DNA from: Mesorhizobium escarrei
GTDB taxonomy: Bacteria > Pseudomonadota > Alphaproteobacteria > Rhizobiales > Rhizobiaceae
DNA: 55,890 bases
Reading direction: 5' to 3'
NCBI RefSeq assembly: GCF_935825525.1
Contig: NZ_CAKXZT010000101.1
Span: 1 to 55,890, forward strand
Shown here: positions 36,296 through 45,998 of the stretch, piece by piece
Position numbering within the stretch: the first letter of the stretch is position 1
How the letters are laid out: every line of letters starts with the position of its first letter
Made by a program: the position numbers and the translations under genes
The notes under the pieces: model-generated
The model's input: the letters and a program-made list of their open reading frames with translations, nothing else
Told to the model about the DNA's origin: nothing
The model's database searches: none

Positions 36296-36763
36296 TCACG
36301 CTGGTACCTTCTTTCTAGACCGCTTCTCGGGCGCCGAGACTTCAGGCTCTTTCGCTTTGCGGCCGAGTCCCATTGTCTTGGCCAGGGCAGAGCGCGCAGC
36401 CGCGTAGTTCGGCGCGACCATGGGATAGTCCGCCGGCAGACCCCATTTGGCGCGATATTCATTGGGGGTCAGCCCGTGGTGGGTCGACAGATGGCGCTTT
36501 AGCGATTTGAATTTCTTGCCGTCCTCAAGGGAGACAATGTAGTCCGGCGTCACCGATTTTCTGATCGGGACGGCCGGCGTCAACACCGTCGGCTCTTGTG
36601 CCGAGACGCGACCGGCCGCCGTGCCTTTCAAAGCTTCGTGCACTTGGCCGATCAGGGCAGATAGGTCCCCCACCGGAACGGGATTGTTGGAAACATAGGC
36701 TGAGACAACATCTGCGGTAAGCTGGATGAGGTTGTCGATGTTTTTGAAGTCTTCTTCTGGCAT
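36296..36763 (-). CDS. MucR/Ros-family transcriptional regulator
   Basis: 155 residues from the ATG at 36763 ([14 protein letters not shown] 6 nt upstream). MucR/Ros proteins bind AT-rich promoter DNA and control exopolysaccharide and symbiosis genes. The DNA-binding core is [20 protein letters not shown] then [20 protein letters not shown]. The zinc-ligand Cys of the usual YIVCLEDG is Ser here, so the classical Cys2His2 finger is incomplete; M. loti Ros homologues that fold without zinc have been described. The basic C-terminus is typical. Own terminator downstream. Confidence 0.9.
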   Translation of the reverse strand: MPEEDFKNIDNLIQLTADVVSAYVSNNPVPVGDLSALIGQVHEALKGTAAGRVSAQEPTVLTPAVPIRKSVTPDYIVSLEDGKKFKSLKRHLSTHHGLTPNEYRAKWGLPADYPMVAPNYAAARSALAKTMGLGRKAKEPEVSAPEKRSRKKVPA

Positions 36764-37301
36764 GAAACTCTCCGGTGGATTGGTCTGCGGAGCGTCGCTT
36801 CTAGTGGTGATTTCCGTTGAAAGCAACAAATCTCGCGACAGGATTGTTCGTTGCTCGTCCAACATTGAGGTCTATAGCGCACATCACGCTGTCGTGACAC
36901 TTATCTGCGCGGTAATGGCTGTCCATAACTGCGCCAGTATCCGCCGTTCAGTCCCGATCTCGACCGTTTGAACTGCCAAAGGAAGACGCAGAAAGCTTGT
37001 AAAGCACCATGAGCCGTGCACTCGCTGGGGGCAGAAAACCTTGCGCGTATGAAACAGGTTGGCGTTGCGGCAGCATATGGCGACAGGCCACGGAACCGAC
37101 CAAACCCTCAGGCGAAGAAACAGCGATTGCGCGCGCCCACCATTGGAACCCGCCGTCGGGCGATAATACACCGCAGTCACAGTTTCCGCCGCTCGATTGG
37201 CTGGTCGGCAGGCACGATTCCCTCGATCCGCTGATCTAGCGCAGGGCGTTCGCAAGCCGCCTGTGGAGAATGGTTTCCGTGCACATCGTAAGGACTCCAT
37301 T
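36764..37301. other. Divergent intergenic region, mucR-like and peroxidase genes
   Basis: About 540 bp containing both 5' regions. No gene recognised and no sigma-54 or FixK-type site that I can support. Confidence 0.4.
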
Positions 37302-38339
37302 ATGAAAATTCTGTTCACTGCGATGGCTGTTGCGCTGGTGGCAGCCACAGCTTTTGCTGCGCAGTTCATTCCGCCAGATCTCAGAGAAACGGCACTGGCC
37401 ACCTTCGAGCCCTTGCCATTCACGCCGGCGGTCACCAACAACCCGAGCACGCCGGAGAAGATTGCCCTCGGCAAGGCACTGTTCTTCGATCCACGCCTCT
37501 CGTCCTCAGGCGTTTTCTCCTGCAACTCGTGCCACAACCTGGCCACCGGGGGCGACGACAATCGTGAAACTTCGATTGGGCATGGTTGGCAGAACGGGCA
37601 GCGCAACGCGCCGACGGTGTTTAACTCTGTCTTCAACAAATCGCAGTTCTGGGACGGTCGCGCCGAAGACCTGAAAGCTCAGGCCAAAGGGCCGATACAG
37701 GCCGGTGTCGAAATGGCCAACACATCGCATCGAGTAGTCGAGACGTTCAAATCGATGCCGCAATATGTGGAGTGGTTCCATTCAGCTTTCCCGGATGAAG
37801 CCGATCCCATCACCTTCGAAAACGTAGCCAATGCACTCGCAGACTACGAGGCGACACTGGTCACGCCGGCCCCCTTCGACGCCTTCCTCAATGGCGATGA
37901 CACCGCCATCGGTCCCGAAGAGAAACAGGGCCTGGCCCTTTTCATCGAAAAGGGCTGCTCGTCCTGCCATTCGGGTGTCAATCTTGGTGGGCAAGGCTAT
38001 TATCCATTCGGCCTCGTTGAGAAGCCTACCGCCGACGTTCTGCCGGAGAACGACAAGGGACGATTTGCCGTCACCAATGTACCAGAGGATTCCTATGTTT
38101 TCCGCGTGCCGTCGCTGCGCAACGTAGCAATCACCGCGCCATACTTTCATTCGGGCAAGGTCTGGGATCTGAGACAGGCGGTCGCTATTATGGGCACCAC
38201 CCAGCTTGGCCAAGAGCTAACGCAAATCGAAATCGATCGGATCGTTGCCTACCTTCATTCGCTGACCGGAAAGCGACCGGAGATCGCATATCCCATCTTG
38301 CCGCCTGAAACGCCCACGACACCTCGACCTCGGTCGTAG
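37302..38339 (+). CDS. Di-haem cytochrome c peroxidase (CcpA/MauG family)
   Basis: 345 residues from the ATG at 37302 (AAGGA upstream). Signal peptide MKILFTAMAVALVAATAFAA directs it to the periplasm. Two haem c sites: CNSCH (Cys74, Cys77, His78) and CSSCH (Cys219, Cys222, His223). GKALFFDPRLSSSG and NAPTVFN are conserved CcpA blocks. Reduces hydrogen peroxide with electrons from small cytochromes, useful in the oxidative nodule setting. MauG-type relatives instead modify proteins, but overall length and blocks favour a peroxidase. Monocistronic. Confidence 0.88.
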   Translation: MKILFTAMAVALVAATAFAAQFIPPDLRETALATFEPLPFTPAVTNNPSTPEKIALGKALFFDPRLSSSGVFSCNSCHNLATGGDDNRETSIGHGWQNGQRNAPTVFNSVFNKSQFWDGRAEDLKAQAKGPIQAGVEMANTSHRVVETFKSMPQYVEWFHSAFPDEADPITFENVANALADYEATLVTPAPFDAFLNGDDTAIGPEEKQGLALFIEKGCSSCHSGVNLGGQGYYPFGLVEKPTADVLPENDKGRFAVTNVPEDSYVFRVPSLRNVAITAPYFHSGKVWDLRQAVAIMGTTQLGQELTQIEIDRIVAYLHSLTGKRPEIAYPILPPETPTTPRPRS

Positions 38340-38568
38340 GCGTTGGGAAAACAGACGATCGCGTCGCGTCTGTGAGCATTGATTGACCGATCTGGGCGAA
38401 TTGCCAGAAGCGTCGTCCGATTGGGCCGCGATACGCGCCGACGATTGAGCGGCGCACGTTGGGGAGGAGCCACTGCCTTGCACCAGCGATGCCCCTCGCG
38501 GGGAGATCGCCGGCAGGCCAGGGTGGTGTCCCGTCAGCACCTTCGCAAAGTCACGCCGGCCATCGCCC

Positions 38569-39603
38569 TCACCAGTCCATCACCACCTTGCCGGAATTGC
38601 CGCTCTTCATCGCATCGAACCCGGAAATATAGTCGTCAACGCCGATGCGGTGGGTGATCAGCCCACTGACATCCAGCGGTCCCTGCACAAGCGCGATCAT
38701 CTTGTACCAGGTCTCGAACATCTCGCGGCCATAAATGCCCTTGAGATGCAGCATCTTGAAGATGACCTTGTTCCAGTCGATCTCGAAGCCGGTCGGCGCA
38801 ATGCCCAAAATGGCGATCTTGCCGCCATTGTTCATGGTGTCGATCATGTCGCGGAAGGCGGGTGCTGCGCCCGACATTTCGAGGCCGACGTCAAAACCCT
38901 CGGTCATGCCGAGCGCCGGCATGACGTCGCGCAGCTTTTCCTTCGAGGCGTCGACGACATGCTGGACGCCAAGCTTTTTCGCCAGCGCCAGCCGCACCGG
39001 GTTGATGTCGGTGATGACGACCTTTCGCGCGCCGACGCATTGCGCCACCAGCGCACCCATGATGCCGATCGGACCTGCGCCGGTGACCAGCACGTCCTCG
39101 CCGACGAGGTCGAAGGACAATGCGGTGTGCACGGCATTGCCCAGGGGATCGAAGATCGCCGCGATCTGGTCCGGCACATCATCGGGGATCGGCACGACAT
39201 TGTGCTGCGGGATCGCCAGATATTCGCCGAAGGCGCCGGGACGGTTGACGCCGACACCGAGCGTATTGCGGCAGAGATGCCCTCGCCCGGCACGGCAGTT
39301 GCGGCAATGGCCGCAGACGATGTGGCCTTCGCCCGAAACACGCTGGCCGATCTTGTATTCGGTCACCGCCGCACCGAAATCGGCGACCGTGCCGACGAAC
39401 TCGTGGCCTGTGACCATCGGCACCGGCACGGTCTTTTGCGCCCACTGGTCCCAATTGTAGATGTGGACGTCGGTGCCGCAGATCGCGGTCTTCTTGATCT
39501 TGATCAGAACGTCGTTGGGGCCGATTTCCGGCACCGGCACTTCTTCCATCCAGATGCCCGGCTCGGCCTTGGCCTTGACCAGCGCCTTCATCATGTTCGA
39601 CAT
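38569..39603 (-). CDS. tdh: L-threonine 3-dehydrogenase
   Basis: 344 residues; oxidises threonine to 2-amino-3-ketobutyrate with NAD, leading to glycine and acetyl-CoA. Start at the ATG at 39603 ([20 protein letters not shown]) with AAGGAGA 5 nt upstream. Zinc medium-chain dehydrogenase: catalytic [28 protein letters not shown], structural zinc Cys cluster [18 protein letters not shown]-binding [12 protein letters not shown], and the Tdh-specific [16 protein letters not shown]. Glycine made here could feed the nearby serine hydroxymethyltransferase. Confidence 0.95.
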   Translation of the reverse strand: MSNMMKALVKAKAEPGIWMEEVPVPEIGPNDVLIKIKKTAICGTDVHIYNWDQWAQKTVPVPMVTGHEFVGTVADFGAAVTEYKIGQRVSGEGHIVCGHCRNCRAGRGHLCRNTLGVGVNRPGAFGEYLAIPQHNVVPIPDDVPDQIAAIFDPLGNAVHTALSFDLVGEDVLVTGAGPIGIMGALVAQCVGARKVVITDINPVRLALAKKLGVQHVVDASKEKLRDVMPALGMTEGFDVGLEMSGAAPAFRDMIDTMNNGGKIAILGIAPTGFEIDWNKVIFKMLHLKGIYGREMFETWYKMIALVQGPLDVSGLITHRIGVDDYISGFDAMKSGNSGKVVMDW

Positions 39604-39754
39604 CAGAATCTCCTTACACCTATGGTGATTGCGCTTTTCGCGATCCCTTGGATTAGCCTGCACAACGGAAGTTAGGCTCCTAGAGCACGTCCTGTGATCG
39701 TTGAATCGACTGTGATGTGACGGCTGCGTTCTGGTTGATTCAACATCCACCGGG

Positions 39755-40036
39755 ATGGAGGTGGACGATGGGAAGAGCATTGAACGGGACATTCGGTCGC
39801 GGGTCTCGAAGGCTTTGGACGAGGGCATGTTGGCGCCGCAAGCGGTGGCGCCGTTCAGCGTGGGAGGGCCCAGCGCGATCCGCTGGATTGTGCGGGCGAA
39901 GATCGGTGAGCTGGGCGCCAGGCCCGCAAGGCTGCCGCCGCCCCCTCCAGCCTCGACGCATGTAGCCTTCATCGTCGGGCCGATCGAGGAGGGCAGGGAC
40001 GTCACGCTGAACGATCGTTGTCTTCAAAGAACATAG
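39755..40036 (+). mobile_element. IS630-type transposase N-terminal remnant
   Basis: [20 protein letters not shown] then [31 protein letters not shown] matches the helix-turn-helix start of IS630-family transposases, and [19 protein letters not shown] the following region. No DDE catalytic part and no inverted repeats are recognisable. It lies upstream of tdh and may have replaced its original promoter. Confidence 0.55.
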
Positions 40037-40272
40037 TCCGGGTACTTGGGGTGGAGCTCTGAACGACTTGCGCCAAACGTCGGCATGGTGATGATCAAGA
40101 TCGCCCCGAACTGCTACCCTCAGGTGCGACAAGGTCCTGAGCCTCGATAATCAGAAACTTCAAAGGAAAGCCATCTTTCACGGACGGGCATACGACATTT
40201 CAATTTACACACGCTTGCCTCGACCGCCTGCACAAGGGGAGGAGGCCAGCACGTCGCGGAAGTGCCCAGCCG

Positions 40273-41265
40273 CTACAACAACCCCGCCTGCTCAGCCTCG
40301 TGGCGCAGATTCTGCCGCGGCCTTGGGCCGATCTTCTGGATCACCAGCCCGGCGGCCAGCGAGCCGAGATCGCCGCAGTCCTTCAGGCTGCGCCCTTGCG
40401 TGTAGCCGTAGAGGAAACCGGCGGCATAGAGGTCGCCGGCGCCGGTGGTGTCGACCAGCTCGCGGATTTTCGTCGCATCGATGGTGACGGTCTCGTCGCC
40501 GCGCACGATGACCGAGCCCTTTTCAGAGCGGGTGACGGCGGCGATCTTGCAGTCCTTGCGGATCTGGGCCAGCGCCTCATCGAAGGAGGCTGTCTGGTAG
40601 AGCGACTTGATCTCGTGGCTGTTGGCAAAGACGATATCGACGGTGCCCGAGCGCATCAGCTCCAGAAACTCCTCGCGGTAGCGGTCGACGCAGAAAGAAT
40701 CCGACAATGTCATCGACACTTCGCGGCCGGCGGCATGGGCGAGCTTCGCCGTCTGCCGGAACGCTTCCTTGGCGCGCGGCGGGTCCCACAGATAGCCCTC
40801 GAAATAGGTGACGGCGGCGCCTGACGCCTTGTCCGCCTCGACATCCTCCGGACCGAGCTCGACGCAAGCGCCGAGATAGGTATTCATCGAGCGCTCGCCG
40901 TCCGGCGTGACGAAGATCATCGAGCGCGCCGTCGGCGGTTCGCCATTGAGCGGCCTGGTGTCGAAGGCGACGCCCTGCGCGTGCATGTCATGGGCGTAGA
41001 TTTCGCCGAGCGCATCGTTCGAGACCTTGCCGAAGAAGGCGGCGCGTCCGCCGAAGCTGGCGACACCCGCCGCCGTGTTGCCGGCGCTGCCCCCGGAGGC
41101 TTCGATCGCCGGGCCCATGCGGCTGTAGAGCAACTCGGCGCGCCTCGTGTCGATCAGGTTCATCGCGCCCTTGATGATGCCGTTCGTCTCCAGGAATGCC
41201 TCGTCGCACTGGGCGATGATGTCGACGATGGCATTACCGATACAAAGCACGTCATAGTTCGGCAT
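40273..41265 (-). CDS. PfkB-family adenosine kinase
   Basis: 330 residues; would phosphorylate adenosine to AMP, removing the adenosine released when S-adenosylhomocysteine is hydrolysed. ATG at 41265 with GGCGGAGAT about 8 nt upstream. PfkB signatures: GGSAGNTAAGVASFGGRAAF near residue 58 and DTTGAGDLYAAGFLYGYTQG near residue 280, with the catalytic Asp in GAGD. It sits 107 bp after metK in the same orientation, but a terminator lies between. Substrate choice among sugars and nucleosides is by overall similarity. Confidence 0.85.
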   Translation of the reverse strand: MPNYDVLCIGNAIVDIIAQCDEAFLETNGIIKGAMNLIDTRRAELLYSRMGPAIEASGGSAGNTAAGVASFGGRAAFFGKVSNDALGEIYAHDMHAQGVAFDTRPLNGEPPTARSMIFVTPDGERSMNTYLGACVELGPEDVEADKASGAAVTYFEGYLWDPPRAKEAFRQTAKLAHAAGREVSMTLSDSFCVDRYREEFLELMRSGTVDIVFANSHEIKSLYQTASFDEALAQIRKDCKIAAVTRSEKGSVIVRGDETVTIDATKIRELVDTTGAGDLYAAGFLYGYTQGRSLKDCGDLGSLAAGLVIQKIGPRPRQNLRHEAEQAGLL

Positions 41266-41282
41266 CTATTCATATCTCCGCC

Positions 41283-41322
41283 AAAAACCCACCCTCTGCC
41301 GCGCCGGGCGGGGCGGGTTTTT
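41283..41322 (-). terminator. Terminator between metK and the adenosine kinase gene
   Basis: Minus strand AAAAACCCGCCC ... GGGTGGGTTTTT folds into an 11-12 bp stem with a GC-rich loop and ends in TTTTT. It is 17 bp before the kinase start, so readthrough or a promoter in the loop would be needed to express the kinase. Confidence 0.7.
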
Positions 41323-41372
41323 GCAGGTGTGGAATGGAGTTGCCGTATGCCGCTGCATCCAACATCGGCGCA

Positions 41373-42548
41373 TCACGCTGCTGCCGGTCCTGCCTCACGC
41401 AGCAGGTCCTCAGCTCTGTCCGTCCTTTCCCACGTGAACTCCGGCTCTTCGCGGCCGAAGTGTCCGTATGTCGCGGTTTTGCGGTATATTGGGCGTAAGA
41501 GATCAAGCATCTTGATGATGCCTTTCGGTCGGAGATTGAAAAGCTCAAGAACGACGCGCTCGATCCTTTTTTCGTCGATCTTTGCGGTTCCGAAGGTATT
41601 GATCAGGATAGACACCGGCGCGGCCACACCGATAGCGTAGGCAAGCTGAACCTCGCAGACATCCGCAAGGCCGCTTGCAACGACATTTTTTGCGACGTAC
41701 CGCGCCGCATAGGCGGCCGAGCGATCAACCTTGGACGGGTCCTTGCCCGAAAAGGCGCCGCCGCCGTGACGCCCCATCCCACCGTAGGAATCGACGATGA
41801 TCTTGCGTCCGGTGAGCCCGCAGTCGCCGCGCGGCCCACCGACCACGAACCGGCCTGTTGGATTGACCAGGAATCTTATCCCCGTCGTATCCAAGTCGGG
41901 GGGCAAGACCGGCCTGATGATCTCCTCAATGACGCCTTCGCGGACCGTGGCTTGTGAGACCTCCCCGTCATGCTGCGTCGACAGGACTATGGTATCAATC
42001 GCCACGGGGCGCAGACCTTCATAACGGACGGAGACTTGAGATTTCACATCAGGGCGCAGCCAGCTAAGCCGTCCCGTTTTCCGCACCTCTGCCTGTCTTT
42101 TTGTCAAATCGTGAGCGAGTTGGATTGGCACCGGCATCAATGTTTCGGTCTCGTTGCATGCGTAACCGAACATGAGTCCTTGATCCCCGGCTCCCTGCTC
42201 GAGATCCTGCCCTCGTCCCTCGTCGACGCCCTGGCTGATGTCGGCCGATTGCTCGGTTAGGGCCAGGACTACCGCGCAATGCCGACCGTCAAAGCCGATG
42301 GCATCGTCGTCATATCCAATATCCAAAATGGTATCGCGGGCAACTTGGCTGTAATCGATCTGCGCATGGCTGGTGATCTCGCCAGCCAGAACGACCAATC
42401 CCGACTTCACCAACGCTTCACAAGCGACGCGAGCCTCAGGATCCTTACGAAGGATCGCATCGAGGACGGCATCTGAGATATTGTCGGCCATCTTGTCGGG
42501 ATGTCCTGCGCCGACGGATTCGGAAGAGAACACGAATTGCCTGGTCAT
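41373..42548 (-). CDS. metK: S-adenosylmethionine synthetase
   Basis: 391 residues; makes S-adenosylmethionine from methionine and ATP. Start at the ATG at 42548 ([26 protein letters not shown] upstream) rather than the upstream in-frame TTG-like start at 42587. Conserved blocks: ATP-binding [12 protein letters not shown] and P-loop-like [20 protein letters not shown]; the HPDK motif is intact. Probably a second, island-borne copy beside the chromosomal gene. SAM would serve Nod-factor methylation, polyamine and other symbiotic methyl transfers. Follows glyA by 53 bp. Confidence 0.95.
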   Translation of the reverse strand: MTRQFVFSSESVGAGHPDKMADNISDAVLDAILRKDPEARVACEALVKSGLVVLAGEITSHAQIDYSQVARDTILDIGYDDDAIGFDGRHCAVVLALTEQSADISQGVDEGRGQDLEQGAGDQGLMFGYACNETETLMPVPIQLAHDLTKRQAEVRKTGRLSWLRPDVKSQVSVRYEGLRPVAIDTIVLSTQHDGEVSQATVREGVIEEIIRPVLPPDLDTTGIRFLVNPTGRFVVGGPRGDCGLTGRKIIVDSYGGMGRHGGGAFSGKDPSKVDRSAAYAARYVAKNVVASGLADVCEVQLAYAIGVAAPVSILINTFGTAKIDEKRIERVVLELFNLRPKGIIKMLDLLRPIYRKTATYGHFGREEPEFTWERTDRAEDLLREAGPAAA

Positions 42549-42601
42549 GAAATGTCCTCGCTTCAGATGTGTAGTTAGGTGTGACACTTGATTTGGCCGT
42601 C

Positions 42602-43939
42602 TTACCTGTCGGACATCCCAGGGACGTCGAACGCGGCGCAGAAGTCGGCAACGTCTCTCCGCACGCAGGCATGGACGTCCGGATCATCGGGCTGGCGGCA
42701 AACCAGGTCGATGAAAGCGGCAATCTGCACCATTTCCGCCTCGCCCATGCCCACGGACGTCACCGCTGGCGTGCCTAAGCGGATGCCGCTTGTGAGCGCC
42801 GGATGCCGCCAGTCCCCCGGCACCATATTGAAATTCGTAATGATACCTGCTTGCGATAACCGCTCGGCATAGGCTTTGCCGGACAGCGGCCGGTCCCGAA
42901 GGTCAAGGATCAGCATGTGATTGTCAGTCCCCCCGGTGACCAGGTCATAACCTCGCTCCAGAAGCGCCTGGGCCAGAGCCTTGGCGTTCTTAACAATCTG
43001 CTGACCGTAGACACGGAAGGACGGGTTCGCTGCTTCGTGCAGAGCGACAGCTAGCGCGGCGATAGTATTCATGTGCGGTCCGCCCTGCAGGAGAGGGAAC
43101 ACGGCACGGTCTATGCGTTTGGCAAGATTGTGGTTGCTTTTCGAATGGTAGAGCGCCTGATAACGGTCTTCATTCCTGGACAAAATGAAGCCACCGCGGG
43201 GGCCCCGGATCGACTTGTGAGAGGTGCTGCTGACCACATCGCAATGGCGCACGGGGTTCGGATGCACTCCTGCGACAATTAGGCCACTGATGTGGGCGAT
43301 GTCGGCCACCAGGTAGGAGTTCACCTCCGAAGCGATTTCGGCCATTGCCGCGTAGTCAAAAATGCGCGGATAAGCAGTTCCGCCGACCCAAATTAGCTTC
43401 GGGCGTTCCCGCTTGGCCGTCTCGCGCAAGCGGTCATGGTCAATCTGCTGCGTCTTTTCGTGCAGCCCGTATGGGACTCGCTGATAATCGGTGCCGGAGA
43501 AGTTGACTGCCCAACCGTGAGTCAGATGGCCGCCACTGGGAAGGGGCAGGCCCATCATTTTGTCCCCCGGACTCAACAGTGCTCGATAGATAGCCTGATT
43601 GGCCGGCGAGCCGGAATATGGCTGGACGTTAGCGTGTTCACAGCCGAATAGCGCCTTCAAGCGCTCGATAGCGAGGCTCTCAAGCTCATCGACGATCTCG
43701 TTTCCGGCGTAATAGCGCGCACCGGGGTATCCCTCGGCATACTTGTTGGTGAAAATCGACCCGGTCGCTTCCAACACCGCGGAGGAGGCAAAGTTCTCGG
43801 AGGCGATAAGTTTGAGAGTTGTCCGCTCCTGGCGCTCCTGTCTTAGAAGCAGTTCGTGAACGCGACAATCTACGGCGGCAAGGTGAGGCCGCCCGTAAGT
43901 GTCGGGCTGCGTGATGGCGCCGCCGGCCGAATTGTCCAT
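42602..43939 (-). CDS. glyA: Serine hydroxymethyltransferase
   Basis: 445 residues; PLP enzyme converting serine and tetrahydrofolate to glycine and methylene-THF. Start at the ATG at 43939 ([10 protein letters not shown]), with an upstream TTG at 43957 as alternative. Landmarks: [60 protein letters not shown], and the PLP-lysine block [17 protein letters not shown]. Slightly longer than chromosomal GlyA (about 430). Second gene of the ArsR-glyA-metK unit. Confidence 0.95.
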   Translation of the reverse strand: MDNSAGGAITQPDTYGRPHLAAVDCRVHELLLRQERQERTTLKLIASENFASSAVLEATGSIFTNKYAEGYPGARYYAGNEIVDELESLAIERLKALFGCEHANVQPYSGSPANQAIYRALLSPGDKMMGLPLPSGGHLTHGWAVNFSGTDYQRVPYGLHEKTQQIDHDRLRETAKRERPKLIWVGGTAYPRIFDYAAMAEIASEVNSYLVADIAHISGLIVAGVHPNPVRHCDVVSSTSHKSIRGPRGGFILSRNEDRYQALYHSKSNHNLAKRIDRAVFPLLQGGPHMNTIAALAVALHEAANPSFRVYGQQIVKNAKALAQALLERGYDLVTGGTDNHMLILDLRDRPLSGKAYAERLSQAGIITNFNMVPGDWRHPALTSGIRLGTPAVTSVGMGEAEMVQIAAFIDLVCRQPDDPDVHACVRRDVADFCAAFDVPGMSDR

Positions 43940-43973
43940 GGCAGTTTCGCGCTCCAATTGGACTAATCCTATT

Positions 43974-44354
43974 TCAAGACATGCAGCCGGTTCCCTTGGA
44001 CCGCGCGCCTTGTATCGCTTCCAGGCGTTTTAGGTCTTGTCTGTGATAGCCATCGCCGTGGGGCAGAAGATCGACCAACAGTTGAACTAGGCCACCATCC
44101 CTTCCTGCTGCTTCGAGATGGTACGAGGGCCGCGGACGTTGTTCGTTGCCGAGAAATCCGGCTCTGGCGAGCTGTCGGACATGTCCCATAACGTGCTCGC
44201 GGGGCAAAGCCAGAACTTCTGCCAGCTCGCAGACGGTGAGGTCCGCATGCGCGCAAAGTCCCAGGATCCGAAGCCGATCAAGATGAGCAGCCGCCCTTAG
44301 GCTCCTGACCAGTTTCATCATCGGTTGGGCAGTCGTCCTATTGCTTCCGTCCAT
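43974..44354 (-). CDS. ArsR-family winged-helix regulator
   Basis: 126 residues; ATG at 44354 with GGAGG 6 nt upstream. Winged-helix domain (residues 14-90): AAAHLDRLRILGLCAHADLT, CELAEVLALPREHVMGHVRQ LARAGFL. No ArsR-type metal Cys pair, so it is unlikely to sense arsenic. Stop lies 34 bp before glyA, indicating one transcript. SahR, an ArsR-family repressor, responds to S-adenosylhomocysteine and controls methionine-cycle genes in many proteobacteria; the linkage to glyA, metK and adenosine kinase suggests the same role here, though this is context only. Confidence 0.8.
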   Translation of the reverse strand: MDGSNRTTAQPMMKLVRSLRAAAHLDRLRILGLCAHADLTVCELAEVLALPREHVMGHVRQLARAGFLGNEQRPRPSYHLEAAGRDGGLVQLLVDLLPHGDGYHRQDLKRLEAIQGARSKGTGCMS

Positions 44355-44744
44355 TTAGCGTCCTCCAGGCCTTTCAGAGGCAATTTTCTTGTCCGCTCGA
44401 CCGCATGGCACTCGTTTCCCCGGCCAACGTGGGTGCTCTTGCCGGCATTGCTTAAACCCGAGCTGAAGGTTTTTGGCTCGGTACACGGCGCCACGGTCTC
44501 GAACCCACTTGCGTCAGATGAAAGGATAACCATTCCCAGCGGATTGGAGTGCTAAGAGTCTACGATTTTCTTTGAAGGATCTGTTGCAAGCAGGCCATCG
44601 GATAAGATTGGCGGCTGGTCCGATGAGGATAAAATACAGGCCCACCATTGGCCCCATTGCTTGCGATCGTCTCAGCATTCAGGAGTTCTGGTCGACCCTT
44701 GAGGAGCATCTCGTTGCGGCGGCCGCCCAGAACGTTGCCTGTGA

Positions 44745-44810
44745 GGACCTGGGTCCGACGCGACAGGGGCGATGGTGCCCGGCGCTTGCCTGAACAGCCA
44801 AGTGTGGCGT
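44745..44810. repeat. Diverged repeat piece shared with 19930-19990
   Basis: Both contain GACGG/GATGG-GTGCC, then GCCTGAACAGCCAAGT. Together with the following 44877-45047 repeat this fills most of a 1.2-kb gene-less gap (44355-45562). Confidence 0.45.
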
Positions 44811-44876
44811 TCATCCGCGTCGCTCAGGTAGGCTAGGGCAACCGGCAAGATGATCGCGCCACTCAGTGGCTGCCAG

Positions 44877-45047
44877 TCTGAGTCCTTCCTGAGGGTCTGG
44901 TCGATTCCAGTCGAACCGCACCTGCTGGTCACGGTGGTGTGTGTCGCCCGTCGAGCTGCGGAATCAATTGGGAGTGTTCCTTCTTCCATCCGACCGCAGT
45001 GATCGGTCAGTCCCACAGCCAAGGTTCGCGTTTTCGCGGCCGAACTG
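44877..45047. repeat. Diverged interspersed repeat, copy B
   Basis: Counterpart of 24601-24782, same orientation. No transposase or terminal repeats seen. The rest of 44355-45562 has no recognisable gene. Confidence 0.5.
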
Positions 45048-45562
45048 CAGAGCTCTGGCCAAAGCCAGCTGCGCTGCGCCGTTTCCGAAACGTCTAGTCA
45101 CATTTGCGAAGTGCGTGTTGGAATTGGTGACTCCGTGACACATTATCGCCACCGTTTAGCCGCGGCGTTGTCCCAATCTTCCACGAGATAGCCGGCGTTG
45201 CCCTGAGACGGTTCGGTCTGGCACCGGCTCAAACCAGCCCCCCCGCTCAAGGGTCAGTGCCGGATCGAACCACCCTGCATCTCTTCTGAAAAAATCAGGT
45301 GCGACGCCCCGAAAAGCAGATGTCAGGGATCCGAGGCAAGCTGACCGCGTCATTCAATTAGGGCCGCCTAACGCGGCCGCATTGTACCGCCGCTCCGCTA
45401 AGACGGGGCTGTGCGGCGCCGCCAGTGTAATCGCTGAATGCCAAGCCGCTTATTGCGGAACTTAACGTACACAACTCGGGCCGCAGTGAGCCGCATCCTG
45501 ATCCTGACCGCTGATGCTTAGGCTAGGTCGCACCGTCTTTAGTGCATCCGGGAGAAGCCCCT

Positions 45563-45593
45563 TCGTCAGCTAGACGTCAGCCACACGGCCTAT
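45563..45593 (+). promoter_or_regulatory. tts box upstream of the left effector-like gene
   Basis: Begins TCGTCAGCTAGACGTCAGCC and ends CACGGCCTA, matching the TCGTCAG-T---CG--AGC core of TtsI-binding boxes. A 405-bp leader with no clear gene separates it from the start at 45999; part of the leader (GAAGCTAACGAAACAAATCA) resembles the leader of the right-hand copy. Confidence 0.65.
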
Positions 45594-45998
45594 CAAACCT
45601 GCCGCGCCTATTCAGGCTGAACTCAATGCGAAACATGGGGTGCGGACGTAATGTATGGTCGAACTGCTGGCTCGTTCCTATTTTCACTGGCCCAATTGGT
45701 GAAGCTAACGAAACAAATCAGTTGCTGGCCGTCGAGCAAAAACGCCGGAAGGGATTTGCGGAACCGTTCGTTCGGCCGGATGCACCTAGCCGGTGCAGGT
45801 TCCAGTGGCAGCCCATCGGCGTCACGGCGAGCAACGGTGCCTGTGAAAGGCGGTGTGCGACCGACCCGCTCCTAATCCCCGCAAACTTGAGAGCAATACT
45901 CAACCCACCAAGTTTCGGGGTGAAAGCCCTGAGGCACTGGGCTGAGCGACATCAGCCCTCAACATCATGACAGCCTATTGCCGACCTGGAGATGGAAT

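Noticed and set aside
39604..40005. N-terminal extension of threonine dehydrogenase to 40005
   Set aside because: The extension is antisense to an IS630-like remnant; the ATG at 39603 has a strong Shine-Dalgarno and matches family length.
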